Below are positions 11,601 to 24,984 of a stretch of DNA of 64,000 bases, piece by piece (within the stretch, counting starts at the first letter, position 1; every line of letters begins with the position of its first letter). This stretch comes from Straminergon stramineum. Taxonomy: Eukaryota > Streptophyta > Bryopsida > Hypnales > Calliergonaceae. The stretch spans positions 32,840,906 to 32,904,905 of the forward strand of contig OY987264.1 of the NCBI GenBank assembly GCA_963920665.1, given 5' to 3'. A program made the translations under genes and the position numbers. The notes below the pieces were generated by a model. The model had not been told where the DNA came from and ran no database searches. It saw only the letters and a program-made list of their open reading frames with translations.

Positions 11601-11850
11601 GCATCTGTGCAGGAACTAAGTTGTGCACTTAGCTTGTGTGTGTACGTAGTTGCTTAATTGGATCCAGTGACTAGATATAAGTGACTGGATTTCCTTTTTG
11701 AGTGAGCTTAGACTGCAGTTGTCGGTATGCAATTTTTGCATATTAAATTTACATTCTTGAGGAGCTACCTCATCATCTTTGAAAAGGAAATCAAAATTTT
11801 GTTTTGTGCACAATCTGAAGCTCAACTTAACCCTTGAATGGGTGGAGGTA
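11601..11850 (+). other. conserved downstream tract of the MSKQ family
   Basis: Contains catctgtgcaggaact, agcttagactgcagt and tttacattcttgagga. The same series occurs downstream of copy 3 (38400-38600) and, inverted, downstream of copy 2 (26800-27010). It may be a 3' untranslated or downstream regulatory region; no ORF is supported. Confidence 0.5.
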
Positions 11851-12814
11851 CAGAAAGTCGCAGGAGGAAGAGAGGTGTTGCGGTGTTGCGCATTCACTGA
11901 GTGCCATGGATGCTCTCGACATTTAATGTTGTGACTTTTGAGTCTTTTGCTGGGATTGCATTCCAGCTGTTGTGGCAGAAGGGCCGAAGTTCACGCAAAT
12001 GCTGAGGAATGTTACGATATGTGAAGTTGGACTGAAGCAAGGTCTACGATGTGAAAGCAATTTAGATGTTAATGTAGGACTAATGTAGATGATGGTAAGC
12101 TCTGTCTTCAGAGTTCAGACATCAGATAATTCTCATAATTCTCAGAAATTAGGCATCAGCTGCCGCTCATTAATTTCATCCTTAACCCTGAAAAGCTGTT
12201 GAGGACCAAAACGTCCTTTGGATGACTTCACCTAAGAATGTAGGATGGAAAAATATGTTTTTTCATCCAGATTTTTTGTTGTTGAAGTTGCTTAAGTGCA
12301 TTTTCAGTGAATAGTATTGCAAATTCCCTCATTATGGTACAATATTATTGACTTTTCTGTAGAAGAAGATGCTTTAGTTAATCTATGGATCATCTTTATC
12401 TTGTATTTTGGTTGTTTCTTGCTATTTACTCTTGATGTGAATTTTAGCAATAAAAATGATATATTTTGAATTTGAGTTCAACTATGACATGACACTTTTT
12501 AAGTGCAATTTCTACTCCAAATGAAAATTTTGTAAATTTTGTAAATTTCAATATTTTATAGATTATAGAACAATATGAACTTTGAGCCTATAACCATAGA
12601 TTTTTTATTTTTTTATTTTAGAATGATATAATAACTTTGAATTTTATCATGTTATTATAAACTATAATATACATCTATAGTGAAAATTTCAGATTTTTTG
12701 AATATGTATTGTATTTTATTTAAATTTTCTTTATTTCAAAAAAATTTCATAGGTAATTTCAAATTTTTCCTATATTTTATAACTTGTAATATGATTTTTT
12801 TTCATTTATATCTA

Positions 12815-13060
12815 CACAAAATAGTGAAATTAGGTTGCCTTAACAATTATGTTGTATTAAATCAAAAGAGTTACTTTAGCCATCAAAGTTAACAAATATT
12901 TCTGAAAATATTTTCATTTGTACATATGGAGGTTCATGAGTCTAAATTACAACAATACCTAATTCAAAAGAGGTGCATTCTTGTATAATAACTAAAAATA
13001 TTTATATAGTGTCAAATGTCGAGAAATTAGTATGGAGTGATCTAATTTCACTATTTTGTG
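12815..13060. mobile_element. CACTAAATAGTG-ended MITE, diverged copy
   Basis: Ends are CACAAAATAGTGAAATTAGG and its inverse ending CACTATTTTGTG; the left flank keeps TA but the right one has changed. Internal words (catcaaagttaacaaatatt, tgtcgagaaattagt) match the copies at 33411-33659 and 36439-36670. Confidence 0.65.
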
Positions 13061-14947
13061 GAGATGCAAAGTGATAGCAAACAAAGTGATGGACAATGAG
13101 GCTTGAAATCAATGGTTATAGGTCTAACCTTCCAAGGTTTACTTAACCTTAAAAAGACAGGGCTATCACTTCTTTTGCAAACTTCAAAGTTTCTCTTTGT
13201 ATGTTTCTATTTTGGGTGATTGGAAGAAATACTTGTCTTACTTTTCGTCCCCTTGCAAGCCTTCATATGGGTGGTTTTTTGCTCATAACTTTTGCATCGT
13301 TGGGTTGTTTGGCATGAAATTTGGAAGTAAGGTACATGCGGTAGTTACAAACATTGAGTAATTTTTTCAAATTAAAAAAAATACTATTTTTAACTTGTCT
13401 CCAATTGGGTGTCTACCTTGGCTATTTGGGGGGAGGGGTTAGTCCTATTTTTTACCCAAAAATGCAAATTCGAAGCCATGAATTAAATATGTTGGATGTC
13501 TACTAACATTACAAGGACTAACAATGAGTTTTATGAAAATAGCAACATGTTGGTTGCCCACATAGGATCAAAGTGACCTTCAATTTGTCCCTTCATGTAT
13601 TAGGAAGGACAATTTCTCAACCTCATCCTTGAACTCAAAAACCATTTTCAATACCCCATCAAGTAGCTTTTCACAGTCTCTAACATACCTCTTTTGTTGC
13701 CACGTTTCCACCCCTACACTCACTCACTTCCTTTTCAACACTTCTTTACATGGACAATTAGGCACAATCTCATATAATTTCCACAAATCCATTGCAGAAT
13801 CTCTAAATGACGTTATTAAACATCTATTCAAGTGATCTAGGGGGCATTCTTTCAAATAAGAACCTGTCAATACAAGACAAAATTTAAAAATTTAGTAACT
13901 ATAATACACACTTTGGTAATTTAAAACTCTATAAATTCATACTATTCACAAATAGTGAAAAAATTCTAAGAATAGAAACATACCTTTAGATCCTTGCCTA
14001 TTAGTAGATGTCATCAAATTAGTATGCAACAAATGAATTTCTCTTTGTGGCGGATATAGTAACTCTAGATCTATATACTTCTATTTGTATAAAGAACTGT
14101 AAGATGTTCTTGCATGGTAAGCTGCATAAGTCAATTCATTTTCTTTCTTGTTCATTTTGATGTTCACATAGGTTGACACCTTCCTCTCATGCTGGAAAGA
14201 CCAAAAAATATCATGTGATCCATGCCTTAAAAACATCATTATTCATCAAGTAATTTGCCATTTTCTACAACAAAGGACAAAAAAACACATAAATGACCAG
14301 ATTGACTACAATACCAATAAATGATCATATAATGGATTTCGAATACATTATTTATAGAATACAAAATGAAAACCATCCAATCAAGTTCACTTTAAATTCC
14401 AAAAAATCGTACCTGCAACATGTTCCAAGATGGAGCTATTTGGCCCGTAGTTTTCTTCCCATCTAACTCTCCATGCTACCAAATATTCCTTTCCAATGGT
14501 GATAGACTCAATAGTCCATCCATGACTTCGGGTATGATTGAAGAATAATCAACAAACTTCAATCACAATAAGAGCCAAAAGACAAAGTTCATGTGTCTTT
14601 TCGTACCCCATTCAATCCAACACATATAGTAAACACCATTGTATAAAAAAGAACAAACTCCTCTACTTTCCAATACCCAAATATGTCTATGATACCACTT
14701 GGCCATCTCACACCCAAATTGCTTGGTCTATGACCAATGACTTCTACTAAAGCTTTTTCAAAAGAATACCTCTAGAATGGTAGTCTTCCTTTAGCTTCAA
14801 AACATATTTTTTGAAAATGCATAGGGGTAAAATATGCATCACATCATAAACCAAATCTAAGGATAGGTCAAATCCATACAAGTAATACAAAAACCATAGC
14901 TTTGAAACACCAGTGATATAAATCTGTATACCTAAATATTGAAGACA

Positions 14948-15521
14948 TTAACCCCTAAAGGACAATTGTCCGTTGAACGGACAATCGAAATCCGGGTAGG
15001 TTCCTATGAAGTCAATTTTGGTTGGATGTTCACAAATTTTTGATACAAGGTGTACGCATGTACCACCTAAGTGGGAATATAATTTTTTTTTCGATCAGAT
15101 GCCCGGATCAAAAGTTATGCTGCCCCGAACTTTTTTTTTAATCGGGCAGATTTTGCAAAAATCCTCCTTTACTTCTGAAATTTTACAGGTATGTAATTTA
15201 CATGATTTCAGATACAAATGTAAAAAAAATTAATCATGTATAGTGTAAAAATCTCATTTTTACAGGAGTTAAAGTCTGCTGGCCCTGTCGGGCAGGGTCA
15301 AAAAAACCCTTTTTCTTCTAACTTCGAACGTTATAATCTTTCAATCCGTGCGGTCAAAGTTTCTGAATTTTTTTCCATATATTCCCATAGTAGTCTAGTA
15401 CAAATTTGTACGGTTAAATTTTGAAAAAAAACATTTTTTGTTCATGTTTTTCTTACTGTTCTAAGAAGTGGCAGTTTTTCACAGTTTGTGTCCAAAATGC
15501 GCCTCGGCCTTTAGGGGTTAA
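14948..15521 (-). mobile_element. TTAA-flanked MITE, subfamily III, well preserved
   Basis: Begins TTAACCCCTAAAGGAC and ends GGCCTTTAGGGGTTAA, with TTAA at both ends and CCCC/GGGG next to it. Read on the minus strand, its interior matches the element at 7779-8373. ORFs of 60-75 codons inside are not conserved and are not called. Confidence 0.7.
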
Positions 15522-15537
15522 CAACAAATTCATGTAT

Positions 15538-15640
<103 letters not shown>

Positions 15641-17292
15641 GAAGTACAATACTAGTAAGGTAGTCTAGTACAACAAAATTTTGTATGAAAATTAGCAATT
15701 AACCTCAGATACCTTAGAAAGTCACTAACCTCAGATATCAAATCCTCCATAGTACGCAATGGTGGTGGATAACATGCTTGTCTTTGTACATAAAACACCT
15801 TTGAGAAATGATGTCACATATCCCTGTGTGATTTTATGAGGTTTCCTTTCAATTCTCCTGTAATGACTTGCTTTCAATTCTCCTAGGAAGATTTGCTTTC
15901 AATTCTCTTGTATAAGTTTTACCTCTCTCACATTTCCCAACGACACTAGAGTGTAAGCGGGGAGCAACAGGCAATGAACGTTGAGCAATGAGCGATTAGA
16001 TTTGAATGCTCGATGCGAGGATTTTTACTAAAAATAGACATGTTAGAGTAATAAATATTATTGTCAAATCTAAAAATAATAATGTCAAAAACCAAAAATA
16101 GAATAAATTACTAAAGAATTTTGCAAATTTTTTATTTAAAATAATCAATGTTGCAATGAAATGTTGTATGAAGGGACATCCATTCATCCATGTATGAATG
16201 AACTTCATCCATGTCATCCATTCATTATCCATCCAAGAAAGGCTTCATTTGCACATTATAGTACATATTAGACTAGAAAATGGAGTGTAATTTTTAAATT
16301 TTTTTTCCAAAAAGAAAAATTGACAAAAATCCTTGAGATTTACATTGTTGACCACAAAATCTATTAACCGTTTTGAGTCTAGTTCAGTGCTCCTCGAATC
16401 CGAATAGCACCTTCATGGTTCATTTTAAATGTAACAACTAATCCTACATTGCAATTTGGTTGCGGTTTAAAGTTCTTTGGAATAGAAGAATACCATTAAG
16501 GTTCATCTAGAAAAATGTAACAAACAATTTATAGTGGTTCATGAATTTCTTTTTGTAATTTCAAAACCTTTCATCTAGAAACATTGACTTTATACACCAA
16601 ATATTTATTTTTTCACCACCTCTTCATGAGCCTCTCCGGTACTAAGGAGGCTTCTTTCCACACATTGGATTCAACTTTTTTTTCACAACCTCTTCATAAA
16701 CCTCTTTGGAACATGACTTTTGCTTCATTGAAGATGTTGGTTTGTTAATTATCCTAATAATATGTACATCCTTGGACAACAACACTAGAGTGTGAGTAGG
16801 GAGCAACAAGCCAACAAGCAATGAGCATTGAGCAACTAGCATTTAAATTTGAGCGATCATTCAGACAAAAAGAATTTTTTACTAGAAATAAACATATCAA
16901 AGTCATAAATTATGATGTTAGACACCCAAATAGTAATTTCTATATTATTAAAATAAAAATTATTCAAGTAAAATTTTAAAAAGTGAATTTATTGTTGAAA
17001 TTTTTAAATTTAAATTAGTTGATTTAGTATTCAAATGTTGTAGATTGGGCCAAGAATGATAGCCTAGCCTCTCCTACAACAAAAAGGTATTGCCATAGAA
17101 ATGATGTGCAAATGAATTTCATCCATGTCATGCATTCATCATCCATCTAGGGAAGGCTTTATTTACTCTTTGCAATATGTGTCCTACAATCCTATGGTTC
17201 TCTCTATTCATTTTTATGACTATCTTGGAAGTGGAATGCACTAACCTTGCTACCAAGTGTATACTTACTATAAATAAGACACTTTGTTCCAC

Positions 17293-17618
17293 TATAACAA
17301 AACATGGTAAAAAAAAACCGTAGTCAAAATCGACTGCGGTTCTTTTTGCCACGTTTTCGTGCAAGTGCGTGTAGTGGGCTGTTACCTTCTTTTGCAATTT
17401 CCCACTGAAATTTTTGGAATTTTGGGTCATGTAATATACCATTGGAAAGATATTTTCAATACCTTTCCAATGGTATATTACACGCCCCAAAATTCTAAAA
17501 ATTGCAGTGGGAAATTGCAAAATACGTTGACTGCATATGTAGTGGGCCTGCACAAAAACGTGGCAAAAAGAACCATAGTTGATTTTGACTACGGTTTTTT
17601 TTACCATGTTTTGTTATA
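17293..17618. mobile_element. fold-back MITE, almost wholly palindromic
   Basis: Starts TATAACAAAACATGGTAAAA and ends with its inverse ...CCATGTTTTGTTATA. The two halves pair along nearly the whole ~326 bp, with the centre near 17455-17465 (accattggaaagatatttt / accttt ccaatggt). TA-flanked ends suggest a TA-targeting superfamily. Open frames on both strands are a result of the palindrome. Confidence 0.75.
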
Positions 17619-17637
17619 TTGTTCATTGTATTGTTCT

Positions 17638-18222
17638 TTAACCCCTGAAGTCCTATTGTTCCTACAAGGGACAAAATAGATTTTAGGTAGGTTTTTTATG
17701 AGCTCAATTTCAGGCAAAACTTTTTAAAACTTTCTTATAAGGTAGAAAAACTTATATTATGTCTAGGAATATGATTTTCATTTCAATTAGTACCTAGGAG
17801 CAATAGTTGTACCACAATAACCTCAAAATACTGAAAATAGGGGAGACCAAGCAACAAAAAACATCCACAAAAAATTTTAAGAAATTTTTAATATTTTTCT
17901 CTCATAGATTAAACTTTTGTCTAAATGGGAGGCTTTGATTCATTGCATTTGGATTAGTGGTGTAAAAGGTACAAAGCTTCTTTTTTTGTTAGCAATTAGA
18001 CCATCTTCTTGAAAAAAAATTCCACTCTGAATGCAAATATCTTTCAATCTATATGGTTAAACATCACAAAAATTTTACCATATGATTTGAAATAAGTGTA
18101 GTGCAAGATCCTAGGATTAGATTCTTAAAAACATAAATTTTAAATTCTTGGATGAATGTAGTACAAATGACAATTTCAATTGTTTTTTAATAGAAAAATG
18201 GTCTTGGGACTTTAAGGATTAA
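17638..18222. mobile_element. TTAA-flanked MITE, decayed
   Basis: The left end is TTAACCCCTGAAGTCC. The right end ggactttaaggattaa is a decayed inverse. Its 585-bp length matches the ~575-bp family size. It follows the fold-back element within 20 bases. Confidence 0.55.
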
Positions 18223-19080
18223 TAACAATTATGTATTCTTCATTTTAATTTAAATAATACAAGACCAATTAAAAAAACATGTCAATAAAAATTCTTATCA
18301 AAAGTCCCTCCAAAACTTAGAAAACAATTCCAAACACTTTGTAAATCAATGAATAGAAAATAATGGGAATTTGCTCTTGGATTCAATATTATGGAATTTT
18401 AAATTATTATGAATAGTGCCAACATTTTAGCAAAAGTCTTTTGGTCTTGAAAGACACTTCAGGGACCTAGAAACTTTGGAACACCTTTCAAATAATTATA
18501 GAGAGAAATCATCCCTAGTATCTTTTTTGGAACTTCCATTGAATTAGGTTCTATTTTTTTTCCAATTTTTGTTATAGAGATTGCAAATATTTGACTAATG
18601 AAAGAAAATCTAGTGGAAATGGGTTTAATTTAATTCTTCAAAGGTAGAGTGTGTTTGGAAGAGAAAAAGTCCAAAACTACCAATTTATAAAATTGAAGAA
18701 AAATATATTTTCTTCCTAAGATCCAAAGACTGAGCCAATACCTGAAGCCAAAGGACCCTCCATCTATTAATTTGAGAAGGTATTTGAACATTCATTTAAA
18801 AAAAATTCAAAATATTCTTTTTCAATTTTTTTCAATTATTTTTTTATTCCGTAGATGGCTCCATTTCTTGGTTCCAAAGGACCTTCTTTCTATTAATTTG
18901 GGGGATTATTAGCACTATGAATTTTTTTTAATTCAAATTTCTTTTCAAAAAAATATTAAAACAATAATAATAATTCACCATGCAACTTCTTGAATGCAAG
19001 GAGCCATTTCGTGGTGCCAAGGATACCTCTCAATTCATAGGGGGATTATTTGAAGATCTTTAATTCATTGTGATGGTCCC
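18223..19080. other. AT-rich DNA leading into the GGAGCC repeat field
   Basis: No gene seen. From ~18730 on, scattered words such as ggttccaaaggaccttc and gcaaggagccatttcgtggtgcc show degenerate outliers of the repeat field that follows. Confidence 0.4.
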
Positions 19081-20380
19081 TCCAAGCTAAGGGAAGGCTC
19101 CTCATAGTCCATGGAAGGTTCTTTGGCTTCAAGAAACCCATCCTTGGGGCAAAAGGGCTTCTTCATAATTTTCTTTGGTATGTCATTAGATATTCTTTTG
19201 GTACTACAAAAGGCTCCTCATATCCGAGAAGCCATTTTCTAGTTCCAAGAATCTCTCCCTTGAGTTTTTTGGTATGTCATTAGATAGACTCTTAGTGCTA
19301 TAGAAGGCTCATTGGAATCCAACGAAGGCTCTTCAGATTTGAAGATCTAGAGCCCTTCTTCGTGCACACAACTTTTTAAAGAAGGCTTTTTGAAACCCAA
19401 GAAAGGCCGCTCTTTGGAATACAAGGAAGCCTTTCTTTAGTGATACAGGGCTCTTCCAAGGAAGGCTCTTTGAATCTCAGGAGCTATTTCTTGGTACCAA
19501 AGGGCTCTCCAAAACAAGGCTTCTCAAAACCCAAGGAAGGCTCCTCAAATCCCAAGAACCCTTCCTTGTTGCAAAAGCGGTATTCCAAAAATGGCTTTTC
19601 AAAACCCAATGAAGGCTTCTCAAACAAAGAAGGCTCCTCAAATTCGAGGAGTCCTTCTTTAGTACCAAAGGGCTCTCCAAAAAAAGCCTCCTTGGATCAG
19701 AGGAGCCCTTCTTTGGTGCCAAAGAGATCTCATAAAGAAGGCTCCTCAAATTTGAGAAGTTCTTCTTTAGTGACAGACGGCTCTTCCAAAGAAGGCTCTT
19801 TGGATTGGAGGAGCGCTTCTTTAGTGCCAAAGGGCTTTCCCAAAGAAGGCTCCTTAGATTGCAAGGAAGGCTCCTTGAATCCAAGGAGCCCTTCCTTGGT
19901 GACAAAGGGCTCTCCCAAAGAAGGCTCCTCGGACCGCAATGAAGGCTCCTTGGAATGCAAGGAAGGCTCCTCAAAATCAAGGAGCCCTTCTTTGGTGCCA
20001 AAGAGATCTCATAAAGAAGGCTCCTTAGATTTGAGAAGTGCTTCCTTAGTGACAAACGGCTCTTCCAAAGAAGGCTCCTTAGATGGGAGGAGCCCTTCTT
20101 TAGTGCGAGAGGGATCTCATAAAAAGGCTCCTTGGATTGGAGGAGCACTTCCTTAGTGCTAAAGGGCTTTCCTAAAGAAGACTCCTTGGAATGCAAGGAA
20201 GGTTCCTTGAATCCAAGGAGCCCTTCCTTGGTGCCAAAGGGCTCTTCCAAGGAACGCTCCTTGGATCGCAATGAAGGCTCCTTGATTCTGAGGAGCCCTT
20301 CCTTGTGCCAAAGGGCTCTCTCAAGGAAAGCTCCTTGTAAACCAAAGAAGGCTCCTCGAATCCTTTGTTCTCAGAGTTAC
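19080..20380. repeat. GGAGCC minisatellite field, dense part
   Basis: Imperfect ~60-bp units built around gaaggctccttggat..., ggagcccttctttggtgcc and aaagggctctcccaaa. Each unit contains two inverted repeats: aaggctccttg...caaggagccctt and tttggtgccaaag. Because the period is ~20 codons and the unit lacks stops in some frames, long open frames arise on both strands (about 240-260 codons) with a Lys/Glu/Gly/Ser/Pro/Leu repeat; both strands being open, and decay at the edges, argue against a protein gene. Units become degenerate outward. Confidence 0.8.
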
Positions 20381-20384
20381 TAAA

Positions 20385-20690
20385 GTATGAGTGTTGAGTA
20401 GTGACCATTTGTAAAAAATATTGTGAAATTTTTAAACTTTCCACCATGAGATGCCTATAATTGTGGTTTAGGGTAAACACTTATGCAAATAATTAAGTCT
20501 AAAGAGGATGAATGGCAATGAATGGATTTAGATGAGTTTTTTATAGTTAATATTGTTGGATGAAATACATATATTGTTTAGTGCATTGGATGATGATTGA
20601 TGAATAATAATTGAATGGGACTACAAATTTACTTGTTTAAGATAAGGATTGATGTCTACGTCCTTTAAATTGAAGGTAGAGACCCTCCCT
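20385..20690 (+). repeat. left arm of a widely spaced inverted repeat
   Basis: Words such as agtctaaagaggatgaatgg, gataaggattgatgtc and ccattca/tgaatggga recur inverted at about 24985-25310. The arms are ~300 bp, 4.3 kb apart, and flank the sparse part of the GGAGCC repeats. Confidence 0.55.
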
Positions 20691-22240
20691 CTATTAATTT
20701 GGAGGGTTATTTAAACCACAATTTGAAATTTCAAAATTTCAAAACTATTTTTTTTTTTTTTAAATTTAAAAAAAAAATAATGTAGCTTAGATGGCTCCTC
20801 GAATTCGAGAAAGGAATTTGGTTTCAAATTTTTTTTTATTTTTTTTATTTTTTCTAGCTTTTATCCCCAAGTATTAGTACTAGGATGACTATGAGACAAG
20901 ATTTTCTAAGAGAAAAGCTCCTCAATATAGAAATAAAGAGACATGTTTTGACTCTAAAGCCAAATATTAGTTTTTTTCACATTATATGTTTTTTTGATTT
21001 ATTTTTGTAAACAAAAATAAAGGAGGGATCTTAGATAAGAGTTGTGAAATAAAATCACAGTGACAAGTATGGTCACATCCTACACACATGACATATTGGG
21101 CTTTAAAGTTGCTACCATGTCAAATGCTTAAATGACAAGATTTGATTCTAATTATGAATAGATGGTCATGGATTAGCATAACCCCTTTCCAACTAAGATT
21201 GATTATAAAGCTACTTGTCAATAGTGACGGGAATTTAACCTACTCTGTTGATTTAAACTGGTCAATACAAGGGAGAGTCCAACTACTTGACTCACCAAAA
21301 ATTAAAACGAGCATTTAAAAGACTCATGTGACATTTATTTTGGGGTTTTTTATGAGCCTCCATTTGTTCAAAATGGGTTGATATGATGGTAACAAAGCAA
21401 GAACAAGATATGAACCAAGGACTGATTCAAATACCCAGGACCAAGCTATCCCGACACCTTAGTTCTCAGGCTGCTCAATTCTCAGGCTATTCCAAACCAG
21501 CTACAAGGATGCTCGAGTGATTTTATTCATTTTCTCAAACCTATCATTCATAGTTATGATTGATCCGGTTCAAGCAACTGAGTGGCCCAAAGAAGTTACG
21601 AGCTTTGGAGTTTACGTGGCTTTGGTTTACAATACAGCAAAACAACAAGTGAAAAATGGCTTCTTTTCAATTGATGAACAAAAACCAGGTTCATGTTTTG
21701 TTGCTTACAAGTTTGGGTATATCACGAGATTTGTGTAATTTATGATTCTTTTTTTCCTTGCGAGAACTATGACATGTTGTTAGTAAGCTTAAGACACCTC
21801 ATATGCGACATCTAACATCATAATTTGAGTGATGTTGGTTGTTATGGGTGTAGGTGAGGCTTACTACCTCAAGGAACAATTGAATTTTGTGACATTTTTC
21901 ACCCTATTCAAAGATTTTAGTGCCATGAGAAGTTTTGAAGACTCTTAATAGGCTACAATTTACCATCTGGATTTGGCTAAAGTGACTTTGTTATGTAGCT
22001 TTTTGACACATTTAGCTCTTTTTCAAAAATGCTCAATAAAGCTTTGGACACTATTGGAACACTTGCTTGCATGTTCCCTGTTTTTGTTATATTGGTTTGA
22101 TACTTGTTTATGACTATGTCATACATACAATTGCTTATCAAAAAATTGATGGTACTTAGGATGGTTTGAAAATAAAGGTATGGTTTGTTGTTTGAAAAGA
22201 TGTAGAATGGAAATGCTTAGATAAGTGCATGTTCTAGGAT
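20691..22240. other. intergenic DNA, no supported gene
   Basis: AT-rich with homopolymer runs near 20740-20860. An ORF at 21517-21738 (73 codons) has a hydrophobic start but no recognisable domain and no supporting context; I leave it uncalled. Confidence 0.4.
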
Positions 22241-23580
22241 GTTTCAGAGAAAGGCTTTTCTCTTCAAATTTAGCACACAACTCCTTGGAATTCAAGGAGC
22301 CCTTCCTTAATGCCAAGAGAAGGCTCCTTGAATCCGAGGAGCCCTTCCTTGGTGCCAAAGGGCTCTCCCAAAGAAGGTTCCTTGAATCCAAGAAGCTCCT
22401 CTTTGTAGCCAAAGGCTCTCTCAAGTAAGGCTCTTTAAAACCCAAATAAGGCTTTTTAAACCCAAGGAAGGCTCCTCAAATATGATGAGCCCTTCCTCAG
22501 TGCCCAAGGGATCTTCCAAAGAAAGCTTCTTGAATCTGAGGATCCTTTTGTTGGTGCTAAAGGACTTTTTTTAGGGAAGACTCTTTGGATTTGAGGAGCC
22601 CTTCTTTAGTACCAAAGGGCTCTTCAAAGATGACTTTTTGGAACCCAATGGAGGCTTCTCGAATTTGAGGAGCTTTCTTTGGTACCAAAAGGCTCTTCTA
22701 AAGATCGCTTCTAAGAACCCAATGAAGGCTTCTCGAAACCCAAGAAAGGTTCCTCATTGGATTGGAGGAGTCCTTCTTTGGTGCCAAAGGGATTTTCCTT
22801 AATTTTTTTGATATGTCATTAGATAGACTCTTGGTTTCATAGAAGGGTCCTTGGATTAGAGGAGTCATTTTTTAGTACCAAGGGACTCTCCCTAATTTTT
22901 TAGTTATGTCATTAGATAGACTCTTGGTGCTATAGAAGGCTCTTCAAATTAGAAGAGTCATTTCTTGGTGCCAATGGACTCTACCTTATTGTCTAGTATT
23001 TCGTTTAACAAACTCTTGTTGCAATAAAAGCTCTACAAATATAAGGAGCCATGTCTTGGTGCCAAAAGATTCTCTTTTTATTTTTTTGGGTGTCATTTGT
23101 GAGACATTTGGTTTTTTTTTAAAGTCTTTTAGTATCATGGAAGTATGTGTTGGATCTTAGAAACCTTACCATGATGCCAAAAAAATCTCCCTTAATTTTT
23201 TAGGTATGTTTGTTAAAAGTACTTTTAGATCTTTGAAACGGTCCTCAAGAGCCAAAGGATGGCTTCTTGGATCAAAAGAGACATTTTTTGGTGGCAAAGG
23301 GACTCTCTCTTAATTTTTTTGGTGTTAGTTTTTCTTTATTAAGGTTTTTTGATGCCATGCTTGGGAACCTCCCTTGGTGCTTGAAGTATCTCTTGAAATT
23401 TTTTTGGTTGTCCTTAGAAAGATGCTTGGTTCTTTTTGAAGGGCTCCTAGTACCATAGGAGGGTCTTTTGGAGCCTAAGAACCTATCCTTGGTGCCAAGG
23501 GACCTATCCTCAAAAGAATTTGGGGTGTCATTTAAAGAATTTTTAATTCTTTGTGAAGGGTTCAAGGTACAAGGGAGGTA
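22240..23580. repeat. GGAGCC minisatellite field, sparse part
   Basis: The same units as at 19080-20380 (ccttgaatccgaggagccct, ggtgccaaagggctct) are tight from 22270 to 22780 and then degenerate to scattered ttggtgccaa words by ~23580. Spacers include repeated gttatgtcattagatagactcttggt phrases (cut here to the shared core tcattagatagactctt). Confidence 0.7.
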
Positions 23581-24984
23581 CTCTTAGATCCTAGGGACCC
23601 TTTGTTGATGCCACCAACACTACTTGCAAAGCATAAATAGTTTGGATATTGATTTAAGCACCGTTTGTACCTTTTTAAGTACTAAATGCAATAGAGTCAA
23701 AATTCTCGCTTTATTTGTATTTAAGCTTCATCTTAGTATTTCAACTACTCTTGTTCTTATTTAGGAATGTTTTCACCCTATGAATAGTCATTCATCTCCA
23801 ACTAATGAAAAATTAGTCCAAGTGTAGGTCTTTAAGCTTAGTCTATGTAGACCATGTTTCTACTAGTAATCATTTAATCAACTAATGTCCATGATTTTTA
23901 TGAGGATAAAGAGGAAGACACAAATGTTTAAATGGAAGCTTAATCAAAAATGAGAAAAATGTAGGAAGAAGTATGGAAAAAAATTTGAAGGCTTGTACAA
24001 AAGAGCAAGAGGAAGTACTAGGTTGCATCACGTAACCTTGTTGCATAGATACACTATGCCCTCAAGGAGTCAAGGATCCCTTCATCTTTATTTCTTCTAT
24101 CAAAAAATAGCTTTTTTTATGAAGAGATTATTCTATCCTTCATCTTTTTATATTCTTTGGAAAAGATTATTTGAATGCCAATTTTGTATGTGAAGTAAAT
24201 TTTATTCATTCTTATTGGTGGCTTAACTTCTAAGGTCCCAAAGCCTTGTTTTCATCAAAAAAACACAAAAAAATTTCATTTCTATTTCAACTTTTCATAA
24301 ATGAATTCTATGAGTTATTTTTTCTAGAAGATGCTTTGATTCCATAAAAAACAAGATTGTCCATAATTTTCTCAACTTATAGTAGTTTAAATAGAATTAA
24401 TCCAAGCTTCACATGTATACAAAAATATAATTTTTGAGAAAAAAAATTAAAAATTAAAAAAATTCAACTTTTTGTGATTTTTTGGGTGCTACCCCTTGAA
24501 CTACATTTTAGACTTAGAGTGACATAAATTTTTCTCCTAGGCAATGATTGAAATAAGAATTATATTTCTAGAAAGCTAATGTGATTTTCTATCTTCAAAA
24601 AAAGTTAGAAAACCATGATAAGAATTGAGGCCACAGAAGCCTATCCTAAGTCTCAAGGACTTTGGGACTTTAGGACTTTAGGAGTCAATGCATATAATTG
24701 AGGTTCCATGCACAATGTAAATAATTATATATTTTTAGCTCATAGACAATAATTGGAATATGTGTGGATTGAATCTATTTCTTTCAAGTTTCACTTTCAA
24801 CGAGTTGGTCTATCTAATGGCAAAATGTAATTAGAACTCATAAACATTGGTGTTAGCATAGAAATCAATTTATGAACCTTAAACCTTAGTAATGCTTGAA
24901 GGAAATTATAAATTTTCATTGGAAACAATACCTTCCTTGAAATGATTTTATAATGCCATGTAAATACAAGTCCCTAGTTTCCAA
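23581..24984. other. AT-rich DNA with a decayed TTAA-type element
   Basis: No gene supported. Positions 24223-24688 look like a decayed TTAA element (left end cttaacttctaaggtccc, right end gggactttaggactttagga). Confidence 0.4.

Noticed and set aside
17128..17679. ORFs of 159 and 106 codons on opposite strands
   Set aside because: Both are read through a near-perfect palindrome and resemble each other for that reason.
19440..20271. Long open frames on both strands (238 and 264 codons)
   Set aside because: They are translations of the ~60-bp GGAGCC minisatellite; both strands are open, composition is low-complexity, and units decay at the edges.
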